A stretch of 64,000 bases of DNA, from NCBI GenBank assembly GCA_021401465.1, contig JADDMT010000010.1, positions 248,001 to 312,000 of the forward strand, in the 5' to 3' direction. The position numbers were made by a program, and so were the translations under genes. Each line of letters begins with the position of its first letter. Position 1 is the first letter of the stretch. Shown in pieces: positions 11,625 to 21,491 of the stretch. Under the pieces are notes generated by a model. That model made no database searches and was not told where the DNA came from. It saw only the letters and a program-made list of their open reading frames with translations. Origin of the DNA: Teratosphaeria epicoccoides. Lineage: Eukaryota > Ascomycota > Dothideomycetes > Mycosphaerellales > Teratosphaeriaceae.

Positions 11625-13195
11625 TCAACTCTGCTTGCACTCAGCAGTCTCCTGCTTCGGCTTCGAGCCGTCCTCCTACTGTGCGTCAGTCAGCTGACTC
11701 TTGCCACATATTTGCAATCGTCAACATACCTCGTCATCATCCTCTTCCTCGTCATCCTCATCTCGCTCGTCCTCATCCTCGTCTTCGTCGTCCTCATCTT
11801 CAAACTCATCCTCGTCCAAGTCGTCAAAGCCCTGCTCAAATTGTAGAGCCTCGCCGGTGAACCAGTCGATGGCGCGCGGGATGAGCTTCTCTTTGATATC
11901 CTCGCCAAGCTGGTAGTCAAGCTCAAGCTTGGCTTCGATTTCCTCGTCGATCTCGTCATCATCCTCGTCGCTTGGCGGCTTGGCGGGGTTGAAGAAGTCG
12001 AAGAATGATGGAGTCGGGATGGTCTTCTTGACGATGCGGGTTTGCTTGGTGTCTGCAAGGTGTCAGTACTCTCACCAAATCTTTGCGTTTCCTCGCCACC
12101 TACTCTTATTTCTCTGCTTCTTGCTCTCGACCTTGACAGTCAGGTCTTTGCCAGCTTTCCAGTCAATCTTGTCGCCCTCAGCATGGTCGTAGATGAAGTC
12201 TCCACCATAGCCATTCTCCTCTTGGTAGTAGTATGTCTTGGTGATGGTCTTGTTGGTGAAAAAACCGTTCTCAGCGAACTCGAAGATCAGGCGGAAACCA
12301 GGGCGGTCCAAATACTCCATGCGAATGTCGGTGAGGTGCTTCAGCGCTTCCTCGTCGCGGTCGGTGATGGTCTCCGCAAGCGACGAGTTCTTCATGGCGC
12401 TCAGCCAGAACTCTGGAATACCCTTTGCCGCCTCAGCACCCTCTGACGTCTTGTCTGCCTCGTCCTTCGCGGCCTTTGCCTCTTCGTCATCCTGCTCGTC
12501 CTCCTCACCAGCCTTGACCTCCTCTTCTGATGGCTCCGCAGCACCATTGACGATCTTGGCACGCTTCTCGTACAGCGGGGTGAATTTGGCGAAAAATCTT
12601 TTCTCCAACGCCAGGACCTCCTCCTGGAATTCCGCCTCAAGCTTGGAGTGCTCCTTCTGCACGCCCTTCAGACCTGCGACGCGTTTCCGTACTGGAGCAG
12701 GCAAGGACTCGACGTAGCCGGACGAGCGGCCGACGAGGCCTTGAAGCTTATTCTGCATCATTGAGACAAGCTTGGGATTCTGTGCGAAGATGGAGGCGGC
12801 TGCAGCGCGGTCGAGGTCCTCTGCGATGACGAAGAAGTCAGTGGTGCTGTCTGCAATGGTGGGTGCGGCGCGGCATACCCTCGTTGATGTCTGGAACGGT
12901 CGGCGCCTGAGCGCGCGAAGAAATGGGCGCATTGTTCTAACCATGAGTGCATCAGCATTTTGTCGGGGTTATCCTGGCGAAGCATCAAGTCCTCACCGCC
13001 GGTGTGTTCTGCGGAGTCTGCATGGTTGCGGTGTCAGTCTAGACCAGTTTGATTCAATATGGTTTGGGGGGGGGGGGGTGAAACAGTGCAGGCTGGCAAA
13101 AGGTTTCGAGAAGATTAAGCAAAGAGAATGTAACAAACTGGATGTGGACTAACCGGAGCAGGATCGGCGCCTTTTCTGTTCGGTATCTGCGACAT
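11625..13195 (-). CDS. nap1: nucleosome assembly protein 1 (NAP family histone chaperone)
   Basis: Nap1 binds H2A-H2B and linker histone, shuttles between cytosol and nucleus, and assembles nucleosomes. Six exons give 393 residues: 13195-13154, 13017-12997 (21 bp), 12906-12879 (28 bp), 12820-12104, 12052-11730 and 11675-11625. All phases agree. The dimerisation helix region contains LVGRSSGYVESLP and LEAEFQEEVLALEKRFF; the globular domain contains IPEFWLSAMKN and the SFFDFFNP block. The tail is extremely acidic (Asp/Glu runs encoded by the GA-rich stretch at 11730-11850). The last exon ends ECKQS, a CaaX box like that known in other NAP1 proteins. The start is fixed by the tiny upstream exons; the first intron holds a 13-base C run (G on the plus strand, 13066-13078). 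Confidence 0.94.
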
Positions 13196-13492
13196 TTTTA
13201 CTGGGGACCTGCAGTCTCGCCGGCCAGTGTTCGAGTCGAGCTAATGTCTTGTGGCAGGGTTGAGGAGCTTCACGGGCAGAAATGTGTATATGTCTGTTGC
13301 GACTGCAGGCAAAGGTGATGCCGTTGACTGCACGTTGGGCGTATGGCGGGGCAGAGTTTCTGAACGGCTGATGCCGAGACGTTTTGAGCGGCAGAAGGAG
13401 AGCACCTCGATCGTGTGCGCTGTTGGTGATGCCGAGACGTTCAAGAGTACAGGGACGTTGTCAGCCATCAACGGTAGCACATCAGTATAGTC

Positions 13493-13834
13493 ATGATGGA
13501 CAGCCTCAATATCTCGCCTGAGACGACTCAGAGCCTGCAGAATATGTCTGCAAAGGACCAGCAAGAACTGAATCAATTCATCGTCAACGAGTCCCAGAAG
13601 GCGCAAATCCAGTCGTCAGTTCACAGCCTGACAGACACGTACGTTTCACGATGGTCATAGTCCTTGATACCCAACTGACAGCTCTGCAGCTGCTTCCGCA
13701 AGTGTATAACATCGAAAATTTCCTCGGGCAAACTGGACCGCAGCGAAGAGCCCTGCATGCGAAACTGCGTCGACAGATTCATGGATGCGAATCTTACCGT
13801 CATCAAGCACTTGGAGCAACTGAGGGCGATGTAA
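13493..13834 (+). CDS. tim8: mitochondrial intermembrane chaperone Tim8
   Basis: Small Tim protein of the mitochondrial intermembrane space; with Tim13 it escorts hydrophobic precursors to the TIM22 machinery. There are two exons, 13493-13638 and 13690-13834, with a 51-bp intron that splits the Thr codon before the first Cys motif. The product is 95-96 residues, since two consecutive ATGs (13493, 13496) can start it; family members usually begin MD. The twin CX3C motif is present as CFRKC and CMRNC, spaced as expected for disulfide-linked helices. It lies divergent from nap1 with 297 bp between the starts. Confidence 0.95.
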
Positions 13835-14253
13835 ATGAGGTACATTGGGCAATGGTGCATGGAGACAACGGTGTACGGTCTGCAAGGTATGCAAAGTTGA
13901 TGCCCGTCAGTGCTGCGATCCTCGCTCCTAATGCTGGAGAGTGAGTAGTATCGTCATGTGGAAGTGAACGGCACTTGCAGCGCGACATGCAATGTGAATG
14001 CTGATTACTAGCCAAATTGTGCGGGAGAAGGGGTGATGGGAGCCGATGCTACATGATGGCGCATAGGACAGTGGAAATTTCGTGAGCAAGCCCAGCGATA
14101 GATTGCATAGTAGCTATATACTATGCTCAATCTCGAGTCCAGCCCACGCCCGATTTGCGTTGCTGGGGGGTATCATGAACCTGGTACCCTAGCCCTTCGC
14201 CTCGGCCAACCCAACGCCGCCCGCCAGTGCCACGTAACGTTTCTGAAGTGCGC
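13835..14253. other. convergent 3' intergenic
   Basis: This lies between the stops of tim8 (+) and rpl25 (-). It contains no supportable gene. Confidence 0.5.
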
Positions 14254-14949
14254 TCAGACTATCGCAAGCTTGGTGGCTGCAATATCCAGGGCATCGACAT
14301 CTCGTGTGAGGCGGGCAAAGGCCTTCTTGGAGCCATCGGGCCTGTCAAAGGATTAGCATTTGCCGATTTATTATTTCGCTAACGAACTTACCTGATGAGG
14401 GTGTTGATTCTGACAACATCGACATCGTACAACTTCTTCAGCGCCTCCTTGATCTGCCTCTTGTTCGACTTGACATCCACAATGAAGACCAGTGTGTTGT
14501 TCTCCTCTATCTTTTTCATCGCGCTCTCAGTGTTGAGCGGGTGGATAATGATCTTGCCGGCATCGAGGCGCGGCTGGCTCGGGATCGACTTCCGCGGATA
14601 CTTGGGCGCGCGCGAGAGGGTGAGGGTCTTCGGTCGATGGAACGAAGTCGAGGTGCGGACTTTCGAGACCTTGTGCGAGTTGACCTGTGCAGTGAAGACA
14701 GGCCGTCAGAATAATGGGCTGCTCTGACACGCCTCTATGGTCTGGCTAGTGGTTGGAAAACATACACCGCGGAGGGTGGCTTTGGCGGCCTGGTTGGCCT
14801 TTGTCGAAGGCTTGGAGGCCTTTGCGCCTACTTTCCCTGTCAGCGAATATTTCCAATGCGCATGCCAACGACGATGAGCGGTGGACGTCGGTCGATGCCC
14901 GACGCTTTATCTGCTGTATCATACCCTTGTTGCTACTCTTAGGGGCCAT
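14254..14949 (-). CDS. rpl25: 60S ribosomal protein L25 (uL23)
   Basis: Cytosolic large-subunit ribosomal protein uL23, which binds 25S rRNA near the exit tunnel and forms part of the docking site for SRP and nascent-chain factors. Four exons give 158 residues: 14949-14925, 14836-14766, 14684-14392 and 14341-14254. The first exon codes only MAPKSSNK plus one base, typical of ribosomal protein genes. The basic N-terminal extension (KASKPSTKANQAAKATLRG) precedes the conserved core with KYPRKSIP, LDAGKIIIHPLNTESAMKK, NTLVFIVDVKSNKRQIK and the C-terminal DVDALDIAATKLAIV. All junctions are phase-consistent. Confidence 0.96.
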
Positions 14950-15641
14950 TGCGACAGTTCTTAGCTGTGTTGCTACTTCTTCCCTGAAAGTGCAATTGGT
15001 CTTCGAATTTACAAGCTGCACAGGTTGACATACCTAGGCATTTCGAGAGTGCCGGCTTACCTAAGCGGATAATGCTTGGCGCTAGCCTTTGCTCACCTCC
15101 TTGCGTCCAACACCAATTGGCGATTGAGCAATCCAGTGGAACTGTCCCGACTTTATGACCAAGCGAGTATGGTTATATCGTGGAGGTGGTCTTCATGTGC
15201 TCCGGTGCTTTTCTGGCAGGGCAAGACTTGGGGACCGTTGGATCGACTTGCAACATGCTTCTGAAAAGTGCCCTTGGACGATATGTCAGAGATGCCATTG
15301 TATTCAGACATGCCCTTGCTCGCTTGGCCTGCGTAGAACTTATGATGTCGGCAACAGGATCAAAATTACCCAAGCCCATCCCATGGACTGCCAGTTGATT
15401 CCAGCGTAGTAATAGGTAAGGGCTTGAGTGAGCAGAGCGACTCAGTTCGTACTTTGCCTTGCTTCTCTTGTCGGAAACGCAGACTCAGGCACAGGAGCGT
15501 CTCAGTCTGCAGAATGCGGCATACAGCCCATGCAATACCACGAGCCAGACGATCGGTCAGCTTTGCCATCGCAATACACTTTTCGCGCAATGTGTTCGAG
15601 CAGGAGCAAGACTCTTGTGTGCGACCTGTACACAGCAAGCA
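14950..15641. other. divergent intergenic between rpl25 and the surface-protein locus
   Basis: This presumably carries the rpl25 promoter and the upstream region or first exon of the surface-protein gene. I could not identify a signal-peptide exon here, though one would be expected. Confidence 0.4.
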
Positions 15642-18600
15642 ATGGTCCTGCGATACTGGTTTACAGCGGCCACAGCACCTTCCCATTATGCTAATGCACA
15701 ATCATTCTACACCATCAGCGTCTACGCTTCGACATGCTTCACCACCCTCAGCGCGATCTTCTACAGGTCGGGCTCGTTGACGTACACTATCTACAGCTGC
15801 ATCGCTCCCAGCACTGTATACAAATGGACACCAGGTCGAGCACATGGGCATCGTATGATGGGTCTGCCGAACGGACGTTGTCACGCGTGCCCTCGACCGT
15901 CTATATCACACAGGACGCCACCTGCGAGAGCAGCCTGGCGAGTGCTGCGAATCCAGCTGGATGTGTTCCCTCGACAGTCTATGTCACGCGGGACGCCACT
16001 TGCGATGCTAAGCTAGCTAGCACAACAACCCAAGCTGGAGATATATCCTTTACCGCCCCGTCGAGCTCAAAATCAGCGCTTGCGGCTTCAAGAGATGACC
16101 TTTGTACATTTGGGCAGACCCTCACGGTCACTTCATTCAGTATACGGAGCACCACACTGTTCGCCAGCTCCTTGGAATCGTCACTGGCGAACGAAACATG
16201 TCCGATCGATGAACCGACCCTCACCTTGACAACAACGGCTTTTCAGAACGTCAGCACTGCGAGAACTACGATCCTGGTCTACACAACGGCGCCAGTCGTC
16301 ATAACGTCAGCACCAGCTTGTAATACATCGATAAGCTCTGCCACCTTGTGCGTGGATTCTCACGGTAACCCAATTAACGCAACGGCCAATGTGGTGTTCA
16401 GCGGGACCTCCGTTGGGGACACGCAAGCTTCGAGTATTGACGACTGCATGCTCGACTGCGACGCCACCCAGGACTGCGTGGCAGTGAATTTCGTGAATGG
16501 AAATTGCACGCTTTTGAGCGATGTCTCAGGAACCAAGACAGTCACAGAAAAGGTGAAGCGGCAGGCGACCGGGACTGCAATCGCCGCTTATGGGGTAACC
16601 AACACAGCTGCAGTCTCGACGGTTTCTACATCCGGCCGTGCGACCTCCAGTGCCTCGACGGCACAGGATACGGACACTTCTGGTAGATTGGCGCAAAGTG
16701 GGACGAGTCAGTGTATGGAGTTCGAGTGGAACCAAATGTGAATACTGACTGTGTTGCACAACATCCTTTTCCGCTGTTAGACAAGCTTTGGCTACTACGA
16801 GATCACACAGACGTTGACGCCAATAGCCCAGGGCGGCAACAGCACAGTCTACTTGACCTGTACGTAATCTCTCCTTTTCAGGTTGCTGGACAGGTCGGCT
16901 TCAACAGCCCTCACTATCGGTCTTCCGAGTGTCGTGAGACAGTGCTTCTGATCGCCCACAAATCCGCTGCGGATGGACAGAGCAGACCACGCTATTGACA
17001 CTTTGTTGTCGTGCAATGGTTACAGGCAGTGGACCACATCAGTCAGTCAAATTTCAAACTACTTGACACGATTGACTGCTCATCAAAGCTGTTGGCTTCT
17101 CGAGCATGCGATTCGTTGACTAATGATGCAATCGGGTGCTTCGCCGACAGCTCTAGATCAGCGTTTAGTCGGCCAGTCAATCAATTGATATCCAAGCCGA
17201 CATGAGGCAGATTTTTGGCCAGCTATTTTACCAAGAGCATGCTTTTGGATCTTGACTAATTGATTTGCAACTACGGCAACAGTCACTACCACCGTCGCTG
17301 GATCGCAGTACAATGTCACTGTATATCAAACGACAACAAGCAACTAGCCCGCCCAAACTACCACACTGCCTGTCCAGACGGTGACTCAAACTCCGTGGAC
17401 GCAGACAGTTGATGTGTACATCACGGAGACAAAGACTCAGAACGTGAATGCTTACCAGAGCGTCACGTTGCCAGCTTCGACTCAGCCAGGTTCTACGGTC
17501 ATCACCACGGTAAGCTTCCTCATTCAATGCGAAACAAGGGTCGAGCTGATATGGGAGTCTATAGACAACATTTACTTCTTCTTATCCAGTCACCTTCACC
17601 ACGGTCTCCACTGTTCAAGGTAAACGGCTTCCAAGCTGCGATTTGACTTAGCCGCTAACTCGCATCAGGGGGCCCGTTTACGACCGTCTTGACTTCGACG
17701 GAGTATTTCATGATCGTAACTGGCTGTCCAGTGACTGCCACTGATACAAAGACGTCCATTTCTATCGGGCTCGCCGCAACAACAACTCTTATTTCCGAGA
17801 GACCGACTACGACTGCGGTCTCCACTGTACGTTTCAGCGGCGCGCTTTACACACATGGGCTTCCTGTACTTACTCTTGCAGGTCCTGACCACCTCCGTCT
17901 CCACCTATCTGTTCACATACACGACAGTGTCCACTGTTCAAGGTAAATGACTCGATGCTCGCCTTTTAGAGTAGGCACTGACTTGAAGCAGGGAGCCCAC
18001 TGACCACAACTTTGACCTACACTAAGTACACCACCATTCTCTCAAGCTATCCAGTGACCGCTTATGAGACAACAACGTCGGTCTCTCAAGGTCCAACGTC
18101 GACTGTCATCTCCACTGTAGGTTGTACTGGCACTTTTCACCGCACATATAGGCTGACCGGGTTTTGTCTGTCAGGTCCTGACTACTTTTGTCTCTTCTCA
18201 CACAGTCAATTCTACCGAGACGACGACTGCCCAAGATAAGCTGGACCGTATCCCCTTGTCGCTACGCCACGGCAGGCGGAGAACTGGACCTGGGCTCCAC
18301 CGTTGCAATGAATCATTCGCTCATGATTGCAGGAAGCACGATTATGACGACCTCGGTCTGTACAGCTTATACGACGATCGTTTCAAGCTATTCAGTGACC
18401 CGGACTTTGATAGCAACAGCAACAAGTGATCGCTCTTTCACGTCTTACGAGACGGACACGTCCTATTCGACAGTGAACGTCACAAGCACGCAGCCGGCTG
18501 TAACCTCGACGGTGGTGAGTCAGAAGCTCCCGTAGGAGCCCGCGTAGTCTGGCGTCATGTCCTACGCCTGCTGGGTGCTAATCATCACCCCTAGATCGCC

Positions 18601-21166
18601 CAAAACAACATCACGTACACCTTTACACAACCAGTCTCGACATACACGACAACAACTATCTTACCGGCATCTACGGTGCTGATCAGTGTCAAGAGCACGT
18701 CTCCGCCAGTGACGCAAAGTTTAACGTCTTACGAGACGGATATTTATGTGACAACCGCTGTCACCACGACGACGCAGTATCAGACATTGCCGCAGGCTAC
18801 TCAGTAAGTATCATGATACTATCATCTCTCATTTTCTTCTTCGTGTTGCGCGCAGGCGCAATATTCGGGCGCTGTCAGCTCCGCCCTGCTGCGAGTTGCT
18901 GTTGAGAACATGCCGCGATGCGGATCATCTTCGACGGAGAGCGGTACTATATGGAGGTGTCTTCGCGATTCGATATGTCTTTTGGACTCATTGAAAAGAG
19001 CCTGCCTGCTTGGCCATATCAACGACGGATCTTGAGGCGTATCCAGTTGCGTCCGGGGTGTTGCACCTGCTTTCGATAGCGAATTTGACGTTCTCATGGC
19101 TGACTGTTCTCTTCCAGAACTTTGCCGGCTTCGACCATCACAAGTACACGGGATATCACGACAACTCTCCCTGCCTCGACGCAGATCATTACGTACACCT
19201 TGCCAGCCTCCACGTCTACCACAGTCTTCACAGTAACTTTATCTTATCCTGTGACCATAGTAAGAATGGTAGTAAGAATTCCCTGCAAACTGACATGCGA
19301 CTCTAGACTTTGACCACAACGGCTCCCGCGGGCACGGTAAATCTGATCTGCTGGCTATGGATTGCTCATCGGCGAACGGGCGTACTTGACTCATTATCCC
19401 TAGGTGACCACGACGACGGTATCCTACTCGACGAGCACATATCTGACGACCATTTTTCGCACTCCAACCCAGTCGCCAATCACTACGACTCAGCCACCGG
19501 TTACCACAACACAGTCGCCGATGACTACAACACAGAGCGTCACTCAAACAACCATTTCAATGGTCACCACTTCTTTCGCAGTGGCTGTAACTGATAGGAG
19601 AACAGCCTCTGCTCGTACGGTAAGCTAATGACTACAGGATTTTGCCTCTCGGATGCGTGAAACTAAGCTGACATTCCTCTTCAGGTGACAACCACGAGCG
19701 TGTCCTGCTCTACAAGCACCTATCTGACGACGATCATTGGAACTACAACACAGTCTCCGGTAACCACAACTCTGGCCGTCACGTCAACTCTGCCGCAAGC
19801 GACGTCCACCTTATATGTCATCTCCAGTCTCCCTGCTGTAACGAGCACTCTGACCACCACACAGAACAGTGTAGTCACTGGTAAGCTATTGCATTTTGAC
19901 GCTCTCATGAGCCGTAGCTGACATCTCTGGAAGCCACCACACCAGTTACCCTTACAGGTATGCTATCATTATTTCAAGCTACTGGCAACCTAAGGCTTAC
20001 ACTCTTCCGAAGCGACTACTACGACTTCCTACGGAGTCACGCAAACTGCCTCTTATCCGGTATGTCCTGAAGGCTCCCATTTCGTGCTTTTACAGCGCCG
20101 CTCCTTGGTTCATCGAGAAGCTGCTAGCCTCGTTGGACTGGTAGTAGGAGCAGTGTCTCGCTATGGCTGCACAGCCTGGGTTCTCGGAATGTGTAAGACT
20201 GACTTTGCATTGCTCATCGCAGGTTACGTGCAACACCACCTACCCAATAACCTACACATTAGTCTCGACGGCGCCCGGGAGTACAAACACCACAACCTAC
20301 GTCCCCAACTATACTACGACGGCTGTCAGCACTGTCACAACCACGAGAAGCGTCACCAGTATGTCGAGCGACCCGCTACTCAAGTTGCGAGATTCTACTA
20401 ACAGATATCAGCCACTGCAACAACAACCGCATTTCAGACTTGTACCGCGACCGCCTGTGTTGCACCGGTTGGCTCATTTGGTATCAGTTCGAGGGGAAAT
20501 GTCGGCACCTACGTTGGCTGCTATAATTCGACGCAATTTATCGAATCTGGCAACACTACCACAAGCCCATTTATGACCATCCAAGGATGCGTCGAATGGT
20601 GCAGCTACGGTGGCTGGTCCTATGCCGCCTTAGGCTAAGTGCCGGTAGTCTGGCCTCCGTATACTCAGTCGGGTGCGGTACGACGGCATACTCGCCCGCT
20701 GCCCAGTTCCAGGGTGCGAACGCTTCGACCTCAGTCTGGGGCTATGCAAGGGTGCTATGCGGATCCTGTCAGCCCGCGCGTTCTCAACGCCACCTCGTGG
20801 CGATACCAGACGAGCATGACGGTCGAGTCTTGCATCACCTACTGCTCTGGATATTTGTATGCTGGCCTCGGAAACTCCTGGGAGTGTTGGTGTGACGGTA
20901 CCATATCTCTTCGCCTGCGTACCTGGAGTGTGGGAATCTGCATTTTAATTTGGCTTGTAGAGGTGAGCCCGTCGATTGGGTATGACTCGGCACAATGCTG
21001 ACCTGAGTTAGGCAACTCGTCGGAGAATTGTGGAGCTGCCCGTGTGTTGAGCATTTATTACAACTCTACACTGCAGAATATGTTAAGTCAGGGCCTCGTG
21101 TCGTTTACAACAAGGGATACGGTAGCAGCGGCGCCAAGAAGTTCGGCATCGACATCCAGTACATAA
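15642..21166 (+). CDS. Thr/Ser-rich mucin-like surface protein with PAN-like and WSC modules, probably damaged
   Basis: This looks like a secreted or cell-wall adhesin-type protein. The 5' part (ORF 15734-16741) has repeated PSTVYxTxDATC units and a PAN/Apple-like Cys module (CMLDCDATQDCVAVNF). From 17283 I can chain exons at 17283-17509, 17565-17619, 17669-17826, 17882-17942, 17992-18116, 18175-18235, 18333-18514, 18595-18803, 19118-19259, 19307-19336, 19404-19619, 19685-19880, 19934-19957, 20013-20059, 20223-20358 and 20412-20638, all phase-compatible. They encode Thr/Ser/Val-rich stretches with SYPVT motifs and end in a WSC domain (TYVGCYNSTQF). A second WSC lies at about 20745-21080. Lesions: in-frame TAG at 17345, GT-to-AT donor at 18236, TAA at 20636, frame break near 20905. 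The link from 16741 to 17283, the start and the signal peptide are unresolved. It may be a decaying gene, or one with assembly errors. Confidence 0.5.
17565..18235 (+). repeat. duplicated exon pairs (long exon plus 55-61 bp exon)
   Basis: Short exons 17565-17619 (55 bp), 17882-17942 (61 bp) and 18175-18235 (61 bp) all begin in phase 0 and end in CAA-G in phase 1. Long exons 17669-17826 and 17992-18116 both begin GG(G/A)..CC in phase 1 and end in a TCCACT codon pair in phase 0. The first two short exons end in the same STVQ-coding stretch. Similar length, phase and peptide indicate tandem duplication of exon-intron units. Confidence 0.75.
19404..19880 (+). repeat. second duplicated exon pair
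   Basis: Exons 19404-19619 and 19685-19880 both start GTGACnACnACG after an intron and encode VTTT(T/S)VS(Y/C)STSTYLTTI followed by a TQSP-containing Thr-rich stretch. They are adjacent tandem copies within the surface-protein gene. Confidence 0.75.
20412..21166 (+). pseudogene. two WSC domains with broken reading frame
   Basis: The first WSC (YVGCYNSTQF, CVEWCSYGGWSYAALG) is in frame with the upstream exons but stops at TAA 20636-20638. The expected continuation, CGTTAYSPAAQF, is in another frame at about 20675-20715. The second WSC (GCYADPVSPRVLN, SCITYCSGYLYAGLGNSWECWC) is back in the first frame. It changes frame near 20905-20912 (atatctcttcg, as if two bases were added), then SSPAYLECGN continues and splices over about 20963-21011 (GTGAGC...GTTAG) to NSSENCGAARVLSIYYN, ending at TAA 21164-21166. 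WSC domains bind cell-wall carbohydrate. Confidence 0.55.
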
Positions 21167-21491
21167 AAACATCCTTTCTTCCATAGCACATTTAGAGTAT
21201 TTTTACGATCCGGAAATTTGAAAGCATTCAGCGAAGTAAATGTTCGCCGGGTCACAGGCTCTCCAGCGAAGGTTATTCGGCAACTGTTGTCGGACTCTCG
21301 TAATGGATCTACTTAGGCCAGTCTATCAGTACACCCATCTAAGGCGAAACGACGAGTGGCTTTGGGTAATATCGGCTTTTGACATGTCACACTCGACGTC
21401 AATGCATCAGTCTCCCGGTCAGCCAAAGATGGCTCAACTGATTTGAGGCAAATGCTCTATCATAGTATCAACCATGTTGGATGTCTGCTAT
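21167..21491. other. convergent 3' intergenic
   Basis: This lies between the surface-protein locus and the Zn2Cys6 gene stop. It is AT-richer than its neighbours and holds no gene. Confidence 0.5.

Noticed and set aside
13066..13078. 13-base G run
   Set aside because: It lies within nap1 intron 1 and is treated as a simple homopolymer, possibly of uncertain length, without function.
14837..14924. box C/D snoRNA inside rpl25 intron 1
   Set aside because: An ATGATA and a CTGA are present but they are the normal donor and branch regions; no terminal stem or guide can be shown.
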